This document shows positions 10,984 through 21,802 of a stretch of 64,000 nucleotides of DNA, one piece after another. Location of the stretch: positions 55,489,909 through 55,553,908 of the forward strand of contig OZ038487.1 of the NCBI GenBank assembly GCA_964036315.1. Reading direction: 5' to 3'. The DNA comes from Acanthosepion esculentum. Taxonomy: Eukaryota; Mollusca; Cephalopoda; Sepiida; Sepiidae. The notes under the pieces are model-generated. The model worked only from the letters and a program-made list of their open reading frames with translations, ran no database searches and had not been told where the DNA came from. The translations under genes and the position numbers were made by a program. The stretch's first letter is position 1; each line of letters opens with the position of its first letter.

Positions 10984-11096
10984 AAGTTTACAGAACCTGG
11001 TATGCCTCAGTGGTCACCCATCTAGGTACTGACCAGGTTCAATATTGCTTAACTTTGGTGACTGAAGGAAAACTGATGTTCCAACAATGGTGTAAT
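10984..11096 (-). rRNA. 5S rRNA-derived sequence (pseudogene or SINE promoter)
   Basis: The minus strand reads almost the whole length of a 5S rRNA. An AGTTAAGCAATATTG block sits at the 5S A-box position (AAGCTAAGCA in functional genes). CCTGGTCAGTACCTAGATGG and GTGACC match the C-box region, and the 3' end ATACCAGGTTCTGTAAACTT is like the usual ATACCAGGTGTTGTAGGCTT. It has many substitutions, especially in the 5' third, so it is not a functional 5S gene. Position and orientation directly upstream of a tRNA-derived SINE suggest a composite pol III promoter. Confidence 0.7.
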
Positions 11097-11224
11097 GAAT
11101 AGAGATAAGCTCTTTTGCTTTAACTTTTTTATTCTTTTAAGTATTAATTAATTTGTCTTTCATCTTACCATTTTTATTTCTTTATTTTTCTTTAAATTTT
11201 TATCTTGAACCTTGTTTAGAGGCA

Positions 11225-11263
<39 letters not shown>

Positions 11264-11340
11264 TGAAGATGTGGAAAAGACAAAGCAAAATCCGAATATG
11301 TGAGTTTACTGTTTTTATTTTGTTTTTGTTATTCTGTCGA

Positions 11341-11385
11341 CGTCAGACGTTTCGGTCAAATAGACCTTCTTCAGGACATGGTTAA
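11341..11385 (-). ncRNA. Hammerhead-like ribozyme motif of Penelope element
   Basis: On the minus strand: CTGAAGA, then an extra A, a GGTC/GACC hairpin with loop TATTT, GAAA, then ACG/CGT pairing around TCTGA, then C at position 17. Outer strands TGTC and GACA pair as stem I. The bulged A before stem II departs from the consensus, so activity is uncertain. Hammerheads in Penelope terminal repeats are known as a class. Confidence 0.5.
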
Positions 11386-11589
11386 TGGAGACATATTTAT
11401 ATTAGATTTAAGTGAGATGAAGAGACGATATATACAGGACTGGTCAGAAACAGAAAAACTGAAATTCTAAAGTCAGAGTATTATTTCTTGGAGTCGGATA
11501 CGCTGGCCTCGCGCGGGCAGCGCTACGAAAACCTGCTCACAGGGAAAAGATTGTATCCTAAGTGGAAGGTGGGGGGGACTTATTTAAAA

Positions 11590-11796
11590 CTATAGCTTAT
11601 CGGTACGTTTGTCAAGCATTAATCTTGCTAGAAAACTTGATATATGAAAGAAACCTTGTCGGGTGTTTATTGTGTGTAAGGTGGCTATCATGCCAGCCTC
11701 ATAAATCTGCCTAAGGTTTTTATTGTGGATATATTTTAAAATCTTCACAGAGTCGAAATCAAAATTGTGATCAGATTTGGCTATGTGTACAACCAA
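11590..11796 (-). pseudogene. Penelope-like ORF C-terminus (GIY-YIG region)
   Basis: The 68-codon frame carries KSDHNFDFDSVKIL followed by NKNLRQIYEAGMIA and RQGFFHISSF. This matches the layout at the end of the GIY-YIG endonuclease of Penelope proteins (a GH-x-hydrophobic-D/W motif, V-L, R-x-x-x-EA). The reverse-transcriptase part is absent, and upstream at 11797-11820 a stop interrupts the frame. It is a 5'-truncated remnant. Confidence 0.6.
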
Positions 11797-11869
11797 TGTT
11801 CATTTTCGATCACATTATATTAAATGGAAGTTTTTCTGGTGTGGTAAACTGGCACGTGAGCCTATATCA

Positions 11870-12617
11870 ACGTTTTTCAAAGAGGGGACATTGGGACACT
11901 GATCAGACCTGAACTACTGATAGTCATGATGAGTGGATGTCTCCTCAAGGAGGTCCCATGCCTTGTGAGGATATTGGGTCTCAAACTCACACTTGACCTC
12001 AAGTGGAACTCATATATATGATCCATCACTAAAGATGCAGGTAAAATGATGACCACTCTGTACCTCACCGGTAAGTACCTGACTCCTCATGCTTATCCTC
12101 CACATTTATAAAAGCCAGATCAGGCTGAAAATGGAGTACTGTTGCCATATTTGGGCAGGAGATGCCCAGATCACACTCTCCAGTCTTGATAGAGTTCAAA
12201 AGCATCTCCAAGCCATTCTTGGGGCAGAATCATTTTCTACCTTTCATCCTCTCTCTCTCACAGGTGGGATGTGGTGAGTCTCCCAATGCTCCATCACAAC
12301 GACCATGACAAGTTCCACCCAGTCTAACCTTTACTGCTAGGATGCACCATGCCATTTACATAGTAGCAAACAATCCACATTCTCTTTGTATTCCATCAGC
12401 AAGAAATAAGTTCTACTCAAACAACTTCTTCTCACAAACCACTGCCCCGTGGAACAGACTCCCAAGAGGATGTTCCCCCAATCTCCACAATCCTGTTCAA
12501 GTCTAGAGTCAACCATTATCTTCCCCTCTCTCCATATAAACTACTTAATGTAACCCTCTACTTTGAGTGCCCTCCGGGACTTGTACAGAATTAACCTTAC
12601 TGTAAAAAAAAAAAAAA
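11870..12617 (+). mobile_element. LINE-B 3' end with poly(A)
   Basis: Frames give LDLKWNSYI, then YKSQIRLKMEYCCHIWAG followed by SSLDRVQKHLQAILG (RT thumb-like region of Jockey/CR1-type elements). Next come SLCIPSARNKFYSN and PWNRLPRGCSP in other frames. It ends CCCTCCGGGACTTGTACAG and a 14-base A run at 12603-12617. Several frameshifts. One of the better preserved LINE-B copies. Confidence 0.7.
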
Positions 12618-13338
12618 TGCAATATTAGTATGCACATAACTTTCAAAGGTAATATATTGAAATAAATGCAATTATGCACATGTTTGCATCTGTGCAAATG
12701 GTGCTTGATTTCTTCTAGTAAAACTTGTATTTGTACTGATGTGATTAGTTTTCCAAGACTGATACAGAGTGCATTATACATTTCTTTTGCAAGAAACACC
12801 CTTGTCAAATTCATTAAATATATATCCTTATTGCTGATAATTCCTTGAGGAATTTATATGCAGTGAAACTTTCAGGTCTGTCCTGATGACTTCCCAACAA
12901 AACAAATAAATTAAGATTTCAGAAACTATAATTTTAGAAGTCACAGAATTTTCATTTAACTCAACTGTTTCAAATCAAAAGATCAAATGGTAAAAATAAA
13001 CACACAATGCAAAGGCTCTCTGCAGCCTTCCAGTTTCAAACATTTTTTCAAATTAATAAAAATAAAGAATAACCAATAAAATCAGCTCCCAGTAATAAAC
13101 AGACCTAGGCTTCTGGAGCCTACATGAAGCCATATAAACCAGACATACATTCAAACTTGGCAGAAAAACTTACAGTAGTAGAGAGACACAAATCAATCTT
13201 GTCCTGTCTTTCTCATCAAAGTAACAGCAGACTTCCTTTGATCTTGTCTCCCAACTTTAATTTCTCTCTTCCTCACTGAAAGACTGTTTATGTTCATTTC
13301 ATTTTCAGTCAGAGAGAAGAACTTTCTAAATACAAATA
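12618..13338. other. Gene-free AT-rich stretch
   Basis: No repeat matches elsewhere in the window and no convincing frames. Confidence 0.5.
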
Positions 13339-13507
13339 CAGTGTAACCCGGATATAAGAGACCCTGATATATGAGAAACCCGGATATAAGATATATTTTC
13401 TCTGGTCCCAAATTAGAGCCTGTGTTAATAAAACAAAATAGACCAAACCCGGATATAAGAGACTTCTTCTCCGGTCCCGACAACTCTCTTATATCCGAGT
13501 TACACTG
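13339..13507. mobile_element. Tigger/pogo-type MITE
   Basis: TA duplications (13337-13338 and 13508-13509) flank a 169 bp element. Its ends are CAGTGTAACCCGGATATAAG and the reverse complement of CAGTGTAACTCGGATATAAG, one mismatch in about 22. CAGTG ends with a TA target fit the pogo/Tigger group. Internal copies of CCCGGATATAAGA occur at 13380 and 13449. There is no coding content. Confidence 0.85.
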
Positions 13508-13817
13508 TATTTATTTCATGATGGTAGTTACAGTTAAGAATTTGTGCATTTTATGTTAATTAAATATCATCATTTTATTTGAACACACAGCAACCCTTTC
13601 TCTTATTTATTTTATTCAACAGTGACCCATGGAATCTTTCTCCAACAAACTATATATTTGGCTAAGTTCAAATATAGAATTTCTTTAAGATAGTGTTAAA
13701 AATATTTAACAAAATATTTTTTCAAACTATTATTATTATAGATGATACTACAGACACATACTGGCCATCTTCAAGTGTCCATTGATTTTCGGCTGATATG
13801 CGATATTTGTTGATCAG
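13508..13817. other. Gene-free AT-rich stretch
   Basis: Nothing recognised. Confidence 0.45.
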
Positions 13818-14400
13818 AAGGCTGCTAAGAATACCATGAACTGAATATGTGAACAATGACAAAGTTTTAGAGAAAATGGAAACAAAAAACACTTTTACTT
13901 AATATCAGAAAGTTATAGCTGAAATTTATGGGGCACATAATGAGGAAAGAGGGCTTGGGAAATTTAACACTCACAGGACATATTGAAGGCAAGAGAGACA
14001 GAGGAAATCAGTGCATGACTGTTGTAGCCTACCTACAGATGATAATGGGTATGTCCCCATTCACATAAATACAGTAGTAAATACTGTATGTTGGCCTGCA
14101 GTTGGAGATACATTGTGGAATTCACCTGATTTGCTTCTAGCAGTTGACGATGACTTCTATGCACATCTGGCGAATCTTATATGTGTTGTTCTTGTCCTAA
14201 GTATTATCATTCATTACCAACCTTAGTGTTATTATTCTATTCAATAACCTCCCTAGGTTACAACAATGACCTACCTAATACATAGTACAACATGTTTTAA
14301 GAGAGATAACTAGCAAAAAGACAAAATTTACTCAGCTATAAAGGACAGGAAATTGTGGAGAGCCATGATCACCAATATCCTGAATAGCCATGACGCATAG
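13818..14400 (+). mobile_element. LINE-C (RTE-like) 3' fragment, interrupted
   Basis: RTE sequence occupies 13818-14035 and 14270-14400 (GGGGCACATAATGAGGAAAG; AGGACAGGAAATTGTGGAGA). A 234 bp insertion separates them. Part of the consensus after the insertion is deleted. Confidence 0.6.
14036..14269. repeat. Insertion with 8 bp target duplication
   Basis: CCTACCTA occurs at 14028-14035 and again at 14270-14277, and the LINE-C consensus has it once. The 234 bp between have no clear terminal inverted repeats and match nothing else here. An 8 bp duplication would fit a hAT element or a retroposon. Confidence 0.5.
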
Positions 14401-14409
14401 AAGATGATG

Positions 14410-14500
14410 ATGCCAGTTCATACTTCTACTTGATCCAGAGATTGAACACATGGCTACAAGATGATACTTTTAACCAGTACCTATATACATTATGCCACCA
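14410..14500 (-). repeat. tRNA-like SINE head, weak
   Basis: The minus strand has GGCATAATG...GGTACTGG (A-box-like) and GTGTTCAATCTCTGG (B-box-like) about 50 bp apart. Degenerate. Confidence 0.3.
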
Positions 14501-14789
14501 TCACAGAGATGTATTTTTGGAGCCTTTATATTCAAGGTCAGATGATTATCATAGCAGGTCCATACCACTTTGCTAATTTTGTATTTCATTTTTGTGATGA
14601 GGGATTGTCAATTTATTCCAGTTATAAATTAAAGTATATTACCAATTCCTCATCACAAAAAAAAAAAAATACAAAAAACATTATTACTCTGTTTGCTTGT
14701 GGTTTTTTTTAACGGTGTTTAAATGTCGTTTTTTCTGATAATGAAGATGAACATTTTCCTCAATTTTAATAAGAGGAGATCGGTATATG
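14501..14789. other. AT-rich spacer
   Basis: Nothing recognised. Confidence 0.4.
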
Positions 14790-14965
14790 TATCAACTGGT
14801 TCACACTCCTTCCAATCTTTTGAATAAGGGTAGAGGTTTATCCCTCATTTCCTGTTTAGGATTGAGTTTCTGGTTCCTTTTAAAGTCTTTTTCATTCTCC
14901 TTCACTCCCAGTAGCCCTTCGTGTCTTAGTGGTATTATTACCTTCCTTCAGGTGAATTGATTAAA
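14790..14965 (+). repeat. LINE-A-type 3' tail repeat
   Basis: Same block as 6901-7062: TGGTTCACACTCCTTCCAAT, then GTAGCCCTTCGTGTC-like sequence, ending GGTGAATTGATTAAAAAAAA. Confidence 0.6.
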
Positions 14966-15780
14966 AAAAATAAATTTAAAAAAAATGAAAATCCACTATT
15001 TAAAGGTTTTGATATCCTTAAATAGTTTCTGAAAGGCTACATATATGTAATGAAAGGAAACAGATTTGCAGTTCATAGGATTTTTATCTCTTTATCAGAT
15101 GCAGTGCTTTTTTTTTTGTTGTTGTTAAGTTTACTTATTTGTGCACATTCTGTTAAGGAGGCTTTGTTTGTATACATATGATTGCAAGATCTGAATAGCT
15201 TTTTTCATCATATATCTACATATAGAAATGTGTGTGTGTGTATATATATATATATATTTAGAGAGAGAGAGATAGTGAGTGTACATATGTGTACATGCAC
15301 ATTTTATGGTTTTTATACAGAATCTTCTTCCTCTTCATTTCTATGTTGATTCTACAAATTCATGCTCTACAATTTTTTTTTGCATCACTTATTTGCTCCA
15401 TAACCTCCCGTTGTCACATATGAATAACAGTTTAGGATCTTATGTGAATTATCGAAGCCATTTTTCCTTTGATGAACCCTGCTGTGGTTGGGAAAACCGC
15501 CTGCAATACTTGCGGCTGGTTGGTAATTGTGGCTGATGGAGAGGACAAAAAAAAAAAAAAAATGAAATAACAGAGAAAAAAAAATATTTGAGTTGAAAGT
15601 TGGGGTTGGATGCCAAAGTGGAGAGTCCCCAGCAATGGGTTGAGAGGCTGAATAATATAAATTATTTTAGAAAATTGGAAAATTGCAAACAGATCGAAAG
15701 ATATACAACAATTACCAAATTATTCAAGTGCAATCTCCAGGAAGAAGTAGTTGAGCAATGAAGATATCCCATGATCCCTT
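14966..15780. other. Gene-free stretch
   Basis: (GT)n(TA)n with a GA run at 15229-15271. A GC-richer patch at 15470-15540 matches nothing else in the window. Confidence 0.4.
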
Positions 15781-16130
15781 TCTTCTGTCCTCCATCTTCT
15801 TTTGTTCTTTTATATCTTCCCTTGGTTCCTTCCACTTTTTTTGCTTCTGTTAACTTCTCAGTTTTTTTTTTCTAATCTTGTACATTATTTCTTATTTTCT
15901 CTAATAAATTTAGATTCATTCTTCCTTTGTTTATCTTCAATTCTTTTATTCTCTTTTTATTCATCTCTCATCAATTCCACCAATCAACCATTTTCGTTAT
16001 CTTTCTGCCTTTTATCTACACCAATTTTCAACTTGTTTTATCGATTCTCTCCTATTTCATAACCTCTTCTTTTCTCATTTTCACAATTCACTTATCATTC
16101 CTTTACTCTTGCCCTCACAGGATCTTTCCT
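15781..16130. repeat. Pyrimidine-rich low-complexity block
   Basis: T/C-dominated plus strand (TTCTTTTGTTC..., CTTTTTATTCATCTCTC). The long ORFs here (phenylalanine/leucine/serine-rich) are composition artefacts. Confidence 0.7.
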
Positions 16131-16436
16131 TTCATCTCGCTCTTAGTTCTCTTTGCACCCTTTCACAGACATGGCCCTTATGTTTGGATAAACTGGCCAA
16201 AATACATGTTATATAGCCCAAACCTTCAAATCACATCATCAGGGGTTGGGGGTGGGAAAAAGTTAAATGTGATTTAAGTAGTAGATTCTATAATTATTTT
16301 TTGAAAATAGAATTTTAAAAAATTAAACTGAGCAGCTAAACATGGCAAGTTATGTGATGGCAATGTTTAATAACATGCTTTAAAGAATATGGGTTTTTCT
16401 TCAAGAATGCAGCTTCTCAAACTATAGTCTTTTATT

Positions 16437-17228
16437 CATTGATGTTAGGATGGAAAGTGTGACACTGAAATCCAAAGATGCCTTCTTAAAGTTAATCAAA
16501 GTATTAAGAAACAGGAAAATTCCATTAGAAACAAAGAGTACTGAACTGTTGCATATTATCAGTTCTCCTATATGGCAGTGAATGCTGGACAATCTCCTCA
16601 TAGATGAAGAAAATAAAAAAAATAAGAACTAGGCAATATCTCTAGACATGACCAGTAGAATGAGAACAGTCTACCCACATAAATAAATGGTCCATTTCAG
16701 AATTTCCTATATGTTACCCAGATTGATATACACCTGAGGAAGACTGGAGGGAACAACAATCAAAACATAATGACAACAAAGATGAGAACAACAGTCTGAA
16801 TATAAATAGTGTAAATAATAAAGAAGAGACTTAAAGTAACAGAAATGTGGTTCTACAGGATGATGCTGAGAATACTATAGCCTAAACATGTGAGCAACAA
16901 CAAAGTTTTAGAGGAAATGGAAGCAAAAATGACACTTATACTTAACATCAGAAAGGGATAATTGCAATTTTTAGGGTACATAATGAAGAAAGAATGCTTG
17001 GAGAATTTGATACTCAAAAGATAGATTGAAGGCAAGGGGGCTAGAGGAGAACAATGCATAACCTACCTATTTAGCTTGTGTAAATGGATGGCAGAATAGG
17101 ATTTAAGAGTGATAACAAAAAGACAAAATTTATTAAGAGCTACAAAGAACAGGAAATTGTGGAGAACCATGACTGCCAATATCCTGAAGGAACATGGCAC
17201 ACAAAAGATGATATTTCCCCAAGTTGGA
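16437..17228 (+). mobile_element. LINE-C (RTE-like), longer copy split by family G repeat
   Basis: 16437-16617 encodes, with stops, KDAFLKLIKVLRNRKIPLET and LLYGSECW-like sequence of the RT end. 16831-17228 continues with the VLEEMEAKMTL-, IMKKECLENL- and WMAE-type region to the 3' end. The repeat at 16622-16825 interrupts it. Confidence 0.65.
16622..16825 (+). repeat. Repeat family G inserted in LINE-C
   Basis: Shares its sequence with 5925-6145 and 24730-24945 (ACATGACCAGTAGAATGAGA; CACCTGAGGAAGACTGG; CATAATGACAACAAAGATGA). GAAGAAA-like sequence on both sides may be the target duplication. Confidence 0.6.
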
Positions 17229-17774
17229 TGTAGATAGCTTCTATAATCTTTACAATTACATTTATAAAGTATTCTAGTATTACTGGAAAGGAGCTTTAGT
17301 ATTATAATACCATTCTTTTGGAGCTTGTTGATATGTTGTCTAATGACACTTTAGTCAGATAAATGGCATATGAATCTACATGAATCTATATATAAAACAT
17401 ATTCTGTTCATTATTTACTCATTCACACCCCCTGATGATATGTTAGTCAAAAGCTTAAACTACACAACATTATATTTAATAATCTAATAGTCATAAAATG
17501 TGCATAGTTTTTAACAATACTTGGTTAAATTTCTACCTAAATATACTGAATATATACAGTAATAACAAAGATTGTTAACTCCTAACAACACACCTTGGCT
17601 AGTGAATTCCTGGAGTTTAATTGAAGTCAATGATTAGCACTTTTTTATGTAACATATAAATTTGATATCTGTTAACAAATTCAATAGATTTATCTTATCC
17701 TGATGAGTAGTGTATCTGCAAAACTTCAAATCTGAAGACAAGTTTTTTTTAAACTTTTATCTGTTTTCATTGAA
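17229..17774. other. Gene-free AT-rich stretch
   Basis: Nothing recognised. Confidence 0.45.
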
Positions 17775-18008
17775 TGTGATGGAGAGCACATAATGGAAAA
17801 AGATGGCTGAGAAAATCTGACACTCACCAGACATAATAAAAGCAAGAAGGACAGAGAAAAGTAGCACATAGCCAACCCCACACCCTAAAAAGCTTGTGTA
17901 AATGGTTTAGGAGAGATAGCAAGAAGACAATATTTAATAAGAGGTACAATTGACAGAAAATTGTGGAGAGCTATGATAGACCACATCTTGAAGGGACAAG
18001 GTACGTAG
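17775..18008 (+). mobile_element. LINE-C (RTE-like) 3' fragment
   Basis: Degenerate copy (GAGCACATAATGGAAAAAGA; AAATTGTGGAGAGCTATGAT). Confidence 0.55.
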
Positions 18009-18288
18009 AAGAAGAAGGGTAAGGAAAATTTTGTAAGTACATATTTAGTTTTTCTAGCATCCTTACAGTTTCTAAGAGTGTGTAGGATTTTTTCAAAGTA
18101 GTTATTGTGCCACTTGCTTTCAGTTAATTCTTTACTTATTTTCAGTAAGAGGAATAATTTTCCTCGTTGGGACAGTAGAAAAAGTTTACAAAATTTTCCT
18201 TTTCCCTCACATTCTATGAAACAAGTATATAAGAAGGACTGCTGTCCATATATACAGCATGTGTGTGTATATATATATATATATATAT

Positions 18289-18480
18289 GAAAATATAAAA
18301 TATAAAAGTGGACACTGAGGTTAATACCAAACAGCGATAGACTGTTTCATGCTTGAGTGCAATCTTCATGGCCTGAACGCTGCATTCTAGTATGAAGCAA
18401 ACTGTTGACCTCAGTGTCCGCTTTTACATTTATATTTACATACACTATCTCTGATATTGATCACTTTTACCTATAAATAT
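18289..18480. repeat. Palindromic hammerhead-like repeat family H, copy 1
   Basis: Follows (TA)n at 18268-18288. Ends GTGGACACTGAGGTTAAT (18309) and GTTGACCTCAGTGTCCGC (18404-18421) are inverted. The interior carries a hammerhead-like half on each strand. On the minus strand (C3 mutated) these are TGAAGA, TGC/GCA hairpin, GAAAC, AGTCTATC. On the plus strand they are CCTGAACG and CAAACTGTTG. Related copies lie at 46906-47070 and 47465-47580. Confidence 0.55.
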
Positions 18481-18491
18481 AATATACCTTA

Positions 18492-18496
<5 letters not shown>

Positions 18497-18531
<35 letters not shown>
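18497..18531. repeat. (TA)n microsatellite
   Basis: Uninterrupted TA array. The flanking sequence to 18848 is AT/purine-rich and unclassified. Confidence 0.85.
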
Positions 18532-18535
<4 letters not shown>

Positions 18536-18841
18536 AAAGACTCAAATATTTATATTTCATGGTTATAATTTATTACATTGAAATCGTAATCACAATCCAA
18601 TTCATCAGACCGGCAAATTCAAAAAGGAAACAGAAAATATATCTATATATAAAAAAACAAGATTTCAGTGAAAATGTCAGAGTGAGAAACAAGTGTGAGA
18701 GGGGAATGTATGAAAGCTCTAGAGAGAGATGTAACGAAAGAAGAAGAGGAAAGTGCCTAAGGTGAGGGTGAGGAATAAAGTTTTAAACAGTGAATTTAAG
18801 GTGATGACATTTAAATGGTCATACTAAATATTTATGTATAA

Positions 18842-18848
<7 letters not shown>

Positions 18849-18901
<53 letters not shown>
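18849..18901. repeat. (TA)n microsatellite
   Basis: About 26 TA repeats bordering the hairpin repeat that follows. Confidence 0.9.
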
Positions 18902-18903
<2 letters not shown>

Positions 18904-19013
18904 TGAATTGGACAAAGTCCGACAATTTATTTAAAGACATTTATGATATGTTTAATACTTGCTTAAATACTTGTATCTATAAAAAGAACGTTAAACATAT
19001 CATAAATGTCTTT
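18902..19013. repeat. Hairpin MITE-like repeat, copy 1
   Basis: GAATTGGACAAAGTCCGACA is followed by a perfect 22 bp inverted repeat (18933-18954 against 18992-19013, AAAGACATTTATGATATGTT...). The element lies between two (TA)n arrays. A second copy in the opposite orientation is at 41341-41435. Confidence 0.7.
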
Positions 19014-19177
19014 ATATATATATATATATATATAATTAAATAAAAAATGTGAAGTAAAAAGCTCAGTGATGAATATAAAAAGTAAAAATTCAGAGCAAAA
19101 ATATACAATTTCAATAAACTTTATATACTTTCACAAATTTAGATGTGGAAAAAATTTGGAGAGCATGTAAAATTTGC

Positions 19178-19181
<4 letters not shown>

Positions 19182-19229
<48 letters not shown>
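19182..19229. repeat. (TA)n microsatellite
   Basis: About 23 TA repeats. Confidence 0.9.
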
Positions 19230-19230
<1 letters not shown>

Positions 19231-19439
19231 CACACATTATAACAACCAATGAAGCTGTAAACAAAAAAATCCAAAATGAACAAACAATCAGCTGTATGTC
19301 AGCCATGATGTGCCTATTTAAGTATAAATTTATTTGCTCTTTGCTTGTTAATCTCCCAAATTTGGGACTTCAAGAGCAGACAAACTATTGAGAAATAAAG
19401 CAGGGGAAAATTTTGAGTGGAAGAGGATGGTAAGCATGA

Positions 19440-19686
19440 ATAGAAAATATTAAAATGTAATAAAGAAATAAAAAGAAAGAGAAAGTTGGTTTCAATGTAA
19501 TGGAACTAGAAAGTCAAAGAATAAAAAATCAACAGAAGAATGGCAGAAATGAATGTTGACTAAAAATTATGAAGGAAGGAAATGAGGAGGAGGGAAGTGA
19601 GGTAAGAAAAGTAGAAGTAAACTATAAAAATATGAGAAAATAAAAAGAGAATTGGCCAGTGATAAAAACAGAAGACAGAGATTATA

Positions 19687-19717
<31 letters not shown>

Positions 19718-21180
19718 TTGATTTGAAAGAACGAAGACAGAAAGAACTGGAAAGAAATAAAAAGGAAAGAGATTGAAAGAAAAAGATAAGGATCATAAGG
19801 AGATGGAAGGTTATAAAAAGAAAAACCTTAAAGAAGATAGTAATGAAAAGTAAAAGATGAAGAAAGAGAAAAAAAACAATTTAGAAGTAAAGGAAAAATA
19901 AATCAATGAAAACAAGGATAAAAAAAGGAAAGCTGTTCTTAGAATGGCAAAGATAGGACAATTTATTTAAATACAGGAAGTGACAAAAACACCAGGAAGA
20001 ATCAACTGAATATCAAAACACAAAAAAAGATTGTAAAAAGATAACAAAAATTACAAGTAGAAAATTGGTGAAATCGTGGAAAGGAAGAGTATGAAGGGAT
20101 TTTTTTAAAGATGTTAAGGAGGATATCGCGTTTTAAAAGTGGGTGCTGGGAAGATGATGATGTACAAGGGTTGGCAATTCAGAGGAGTCGAAGAGAGTGG
20201 GAGTTTATTTCAAGGAGTTTAAAATGTGATTCCAATTGAGAAGGAACAGGATGGGGTTTGAAGAAAAAAATTGAATGAAAAATCAAAAATGAAATGAAAT
20301 TTTAAGGAGCACAAGTCAGAGAGAAGGAATTGGGTGGAGCTTCAGAATAGGGAAATAAAATGCATTATGTTTACAGATGGGGTGAAGAAGGGGAGTGAAG
20401 AGCAATTATGAAGCACTGTTGCAAAGCGGAATAAAAAAATAGAAGCAGGTGAATAAAAAAAGAAATAGTTTGAGGGTTATAAAAAGTATTAGAATAGGTG
20501 AGAAGTTTGAGAAGATGAGATGCTGAGGTGATAAAACAGATATAAGAAGTAAAAAGGAAATAGTAAAAGGAGAAAATTAAAGAGAAAGAAAGACACAAAA
20601 GGAAGGAAAAAGGAAGAAAAAATAAGAAAGAAATAAAAAAGAAAAGAAGAAATATGAATGAAGAAAAAGTTAAGGCAAAATTAAAGAGAAATAAATAAAT
20701 TTAAAGGAAGAAAGAAAAAGGAAAAAGAAGTATGAATAAAAAAGAGAAACAGAAGATAGCAAAAAAAATTAAAAAGAAAGAAAAAGAAAGTCAAGAAATA
20801 AATATGGTTAAAGGAAGAAAAAATGAAGACAAAATAAGAAAGAAAGAAATACAAAAAAGAAATCTGAATAAAGAAAAATAAAATACAAAGGAAAATTAAA
20901 AAGAAAGAAAGGCAAAAAATAAATATGGTTAAGGAAGAAAAAAAAGAAGAAAAACAAAGGCAAAATAAGAAAGAAAATAAAAGAGAAAAACATTTATAAA
21001 AAAGAAAATAGCAAAATCAATAAAAAAAATAAAAGAAAATAAAGTAAATTTGAAGAGAAATCTGACAAGAAACAAATAATGTAAAACGAAGAAAAACAAA
21101 AGAAAAAATGAAACAAAATAAGAAAGAAAGAAAAAGAAATAAAGAATGAAGCAAAAAAGCACAAATTGATTCTTTCATTT
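19440..21180. repeat. 1.7 kb purine-rich block
   Basis: The plus strand is dominated by A and G (AAAGAAAGAAAAAG-type words), with (TA)n at about 19683-19718. Between 20640 and 21000 a degenerate tandem structure is visible. AAATATGGTTAA recurs at about 20800 and 20921 (about 121 bp apart), each followed by a similar GGAAGAAAAAA stretch. The minus-strand ORFs here (F/L/S-rich) are artefacts. Confidence 0.75.
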
Positions 21181-21802
21181 TACAAGGATGAAACAAATAG
21201 CAATTGATGTCTGGGAAACAAGATCAACATAAAAATTAAAAAACAAGATTACAAAAAAAACTCAAGTTGATTGATAGGGACAAAAAAAAAAATTTATTTT
21301 ATATAAATCAAAAATGAAAACTTCAAAAATAATTTCTAAAGGCTTAAATTACTAATGAGGGTAATGAATCTTTCCGTTGGCAAATAAAGATACAAATATA
21401 TGAGAAGTAAGGAAAACCAGTAATCAAATTTTATAAGGCTCCTTATTCTCAAAAAAAAAAAAAAGGACCATTTTTTTTATTAATGAATTCAAATAAATAG
21501 AATCAAGTAGTCTGGAAACAGAATAAATCAAGGGGAAAATAAAATGAGGAGTTGGGAAGATAGAAAATATAAAAGAAATTTATGTTTTGAATTATTTCTT
21601 TCTCTGTTTTTAAAACATCAAGTTTTTAAAATATGAATAAAAATATATTCCCCAAACAAAATAGCATACAATTAAAATATTGGCTGAATTTAACTTATTT
21701 TGGATTATATTAAATTTGATAAATGATCTGAGGCATGAAAATATGCCTGTAAATTTCAAAATAAACAAATTATAATTTTTTTTGGTTCATTTGTTTTATA
21801 TA
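21181..21802. other. AT-rich gene-free stretch
   Basis: Nothing recognised. Confidence 0.5.

Larger units (their letters stand above)
11236..11830 (-). mobile_element. Penelope-like element, 3' part
   Basis: Contains the end of a GIY-YIG-type ORF (11590-11796), a 3' untranslated region with a hammerhead-like motif (11341-11385), and an end at (TA)n (11236-11260). The last ~90 bp are the same sequence used in the nested palindrome at 2.4 kb. The element is truncated near 11830. Confidence 0.65.

Noticed and set aside
10984..11096. Functional 5S rRNA gene
   Set aside because: Too many substitutions, particularly in the 5' third, and no T-run terminator directly after the 3' end.
20371..21162. 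Phenylalanine-rich minus-strand ORFs that could suggest membrane proteins
   Set aside because: They lie in a low-complexity purine-rich block; hydrophobicity follows from TTT/TTC codons.
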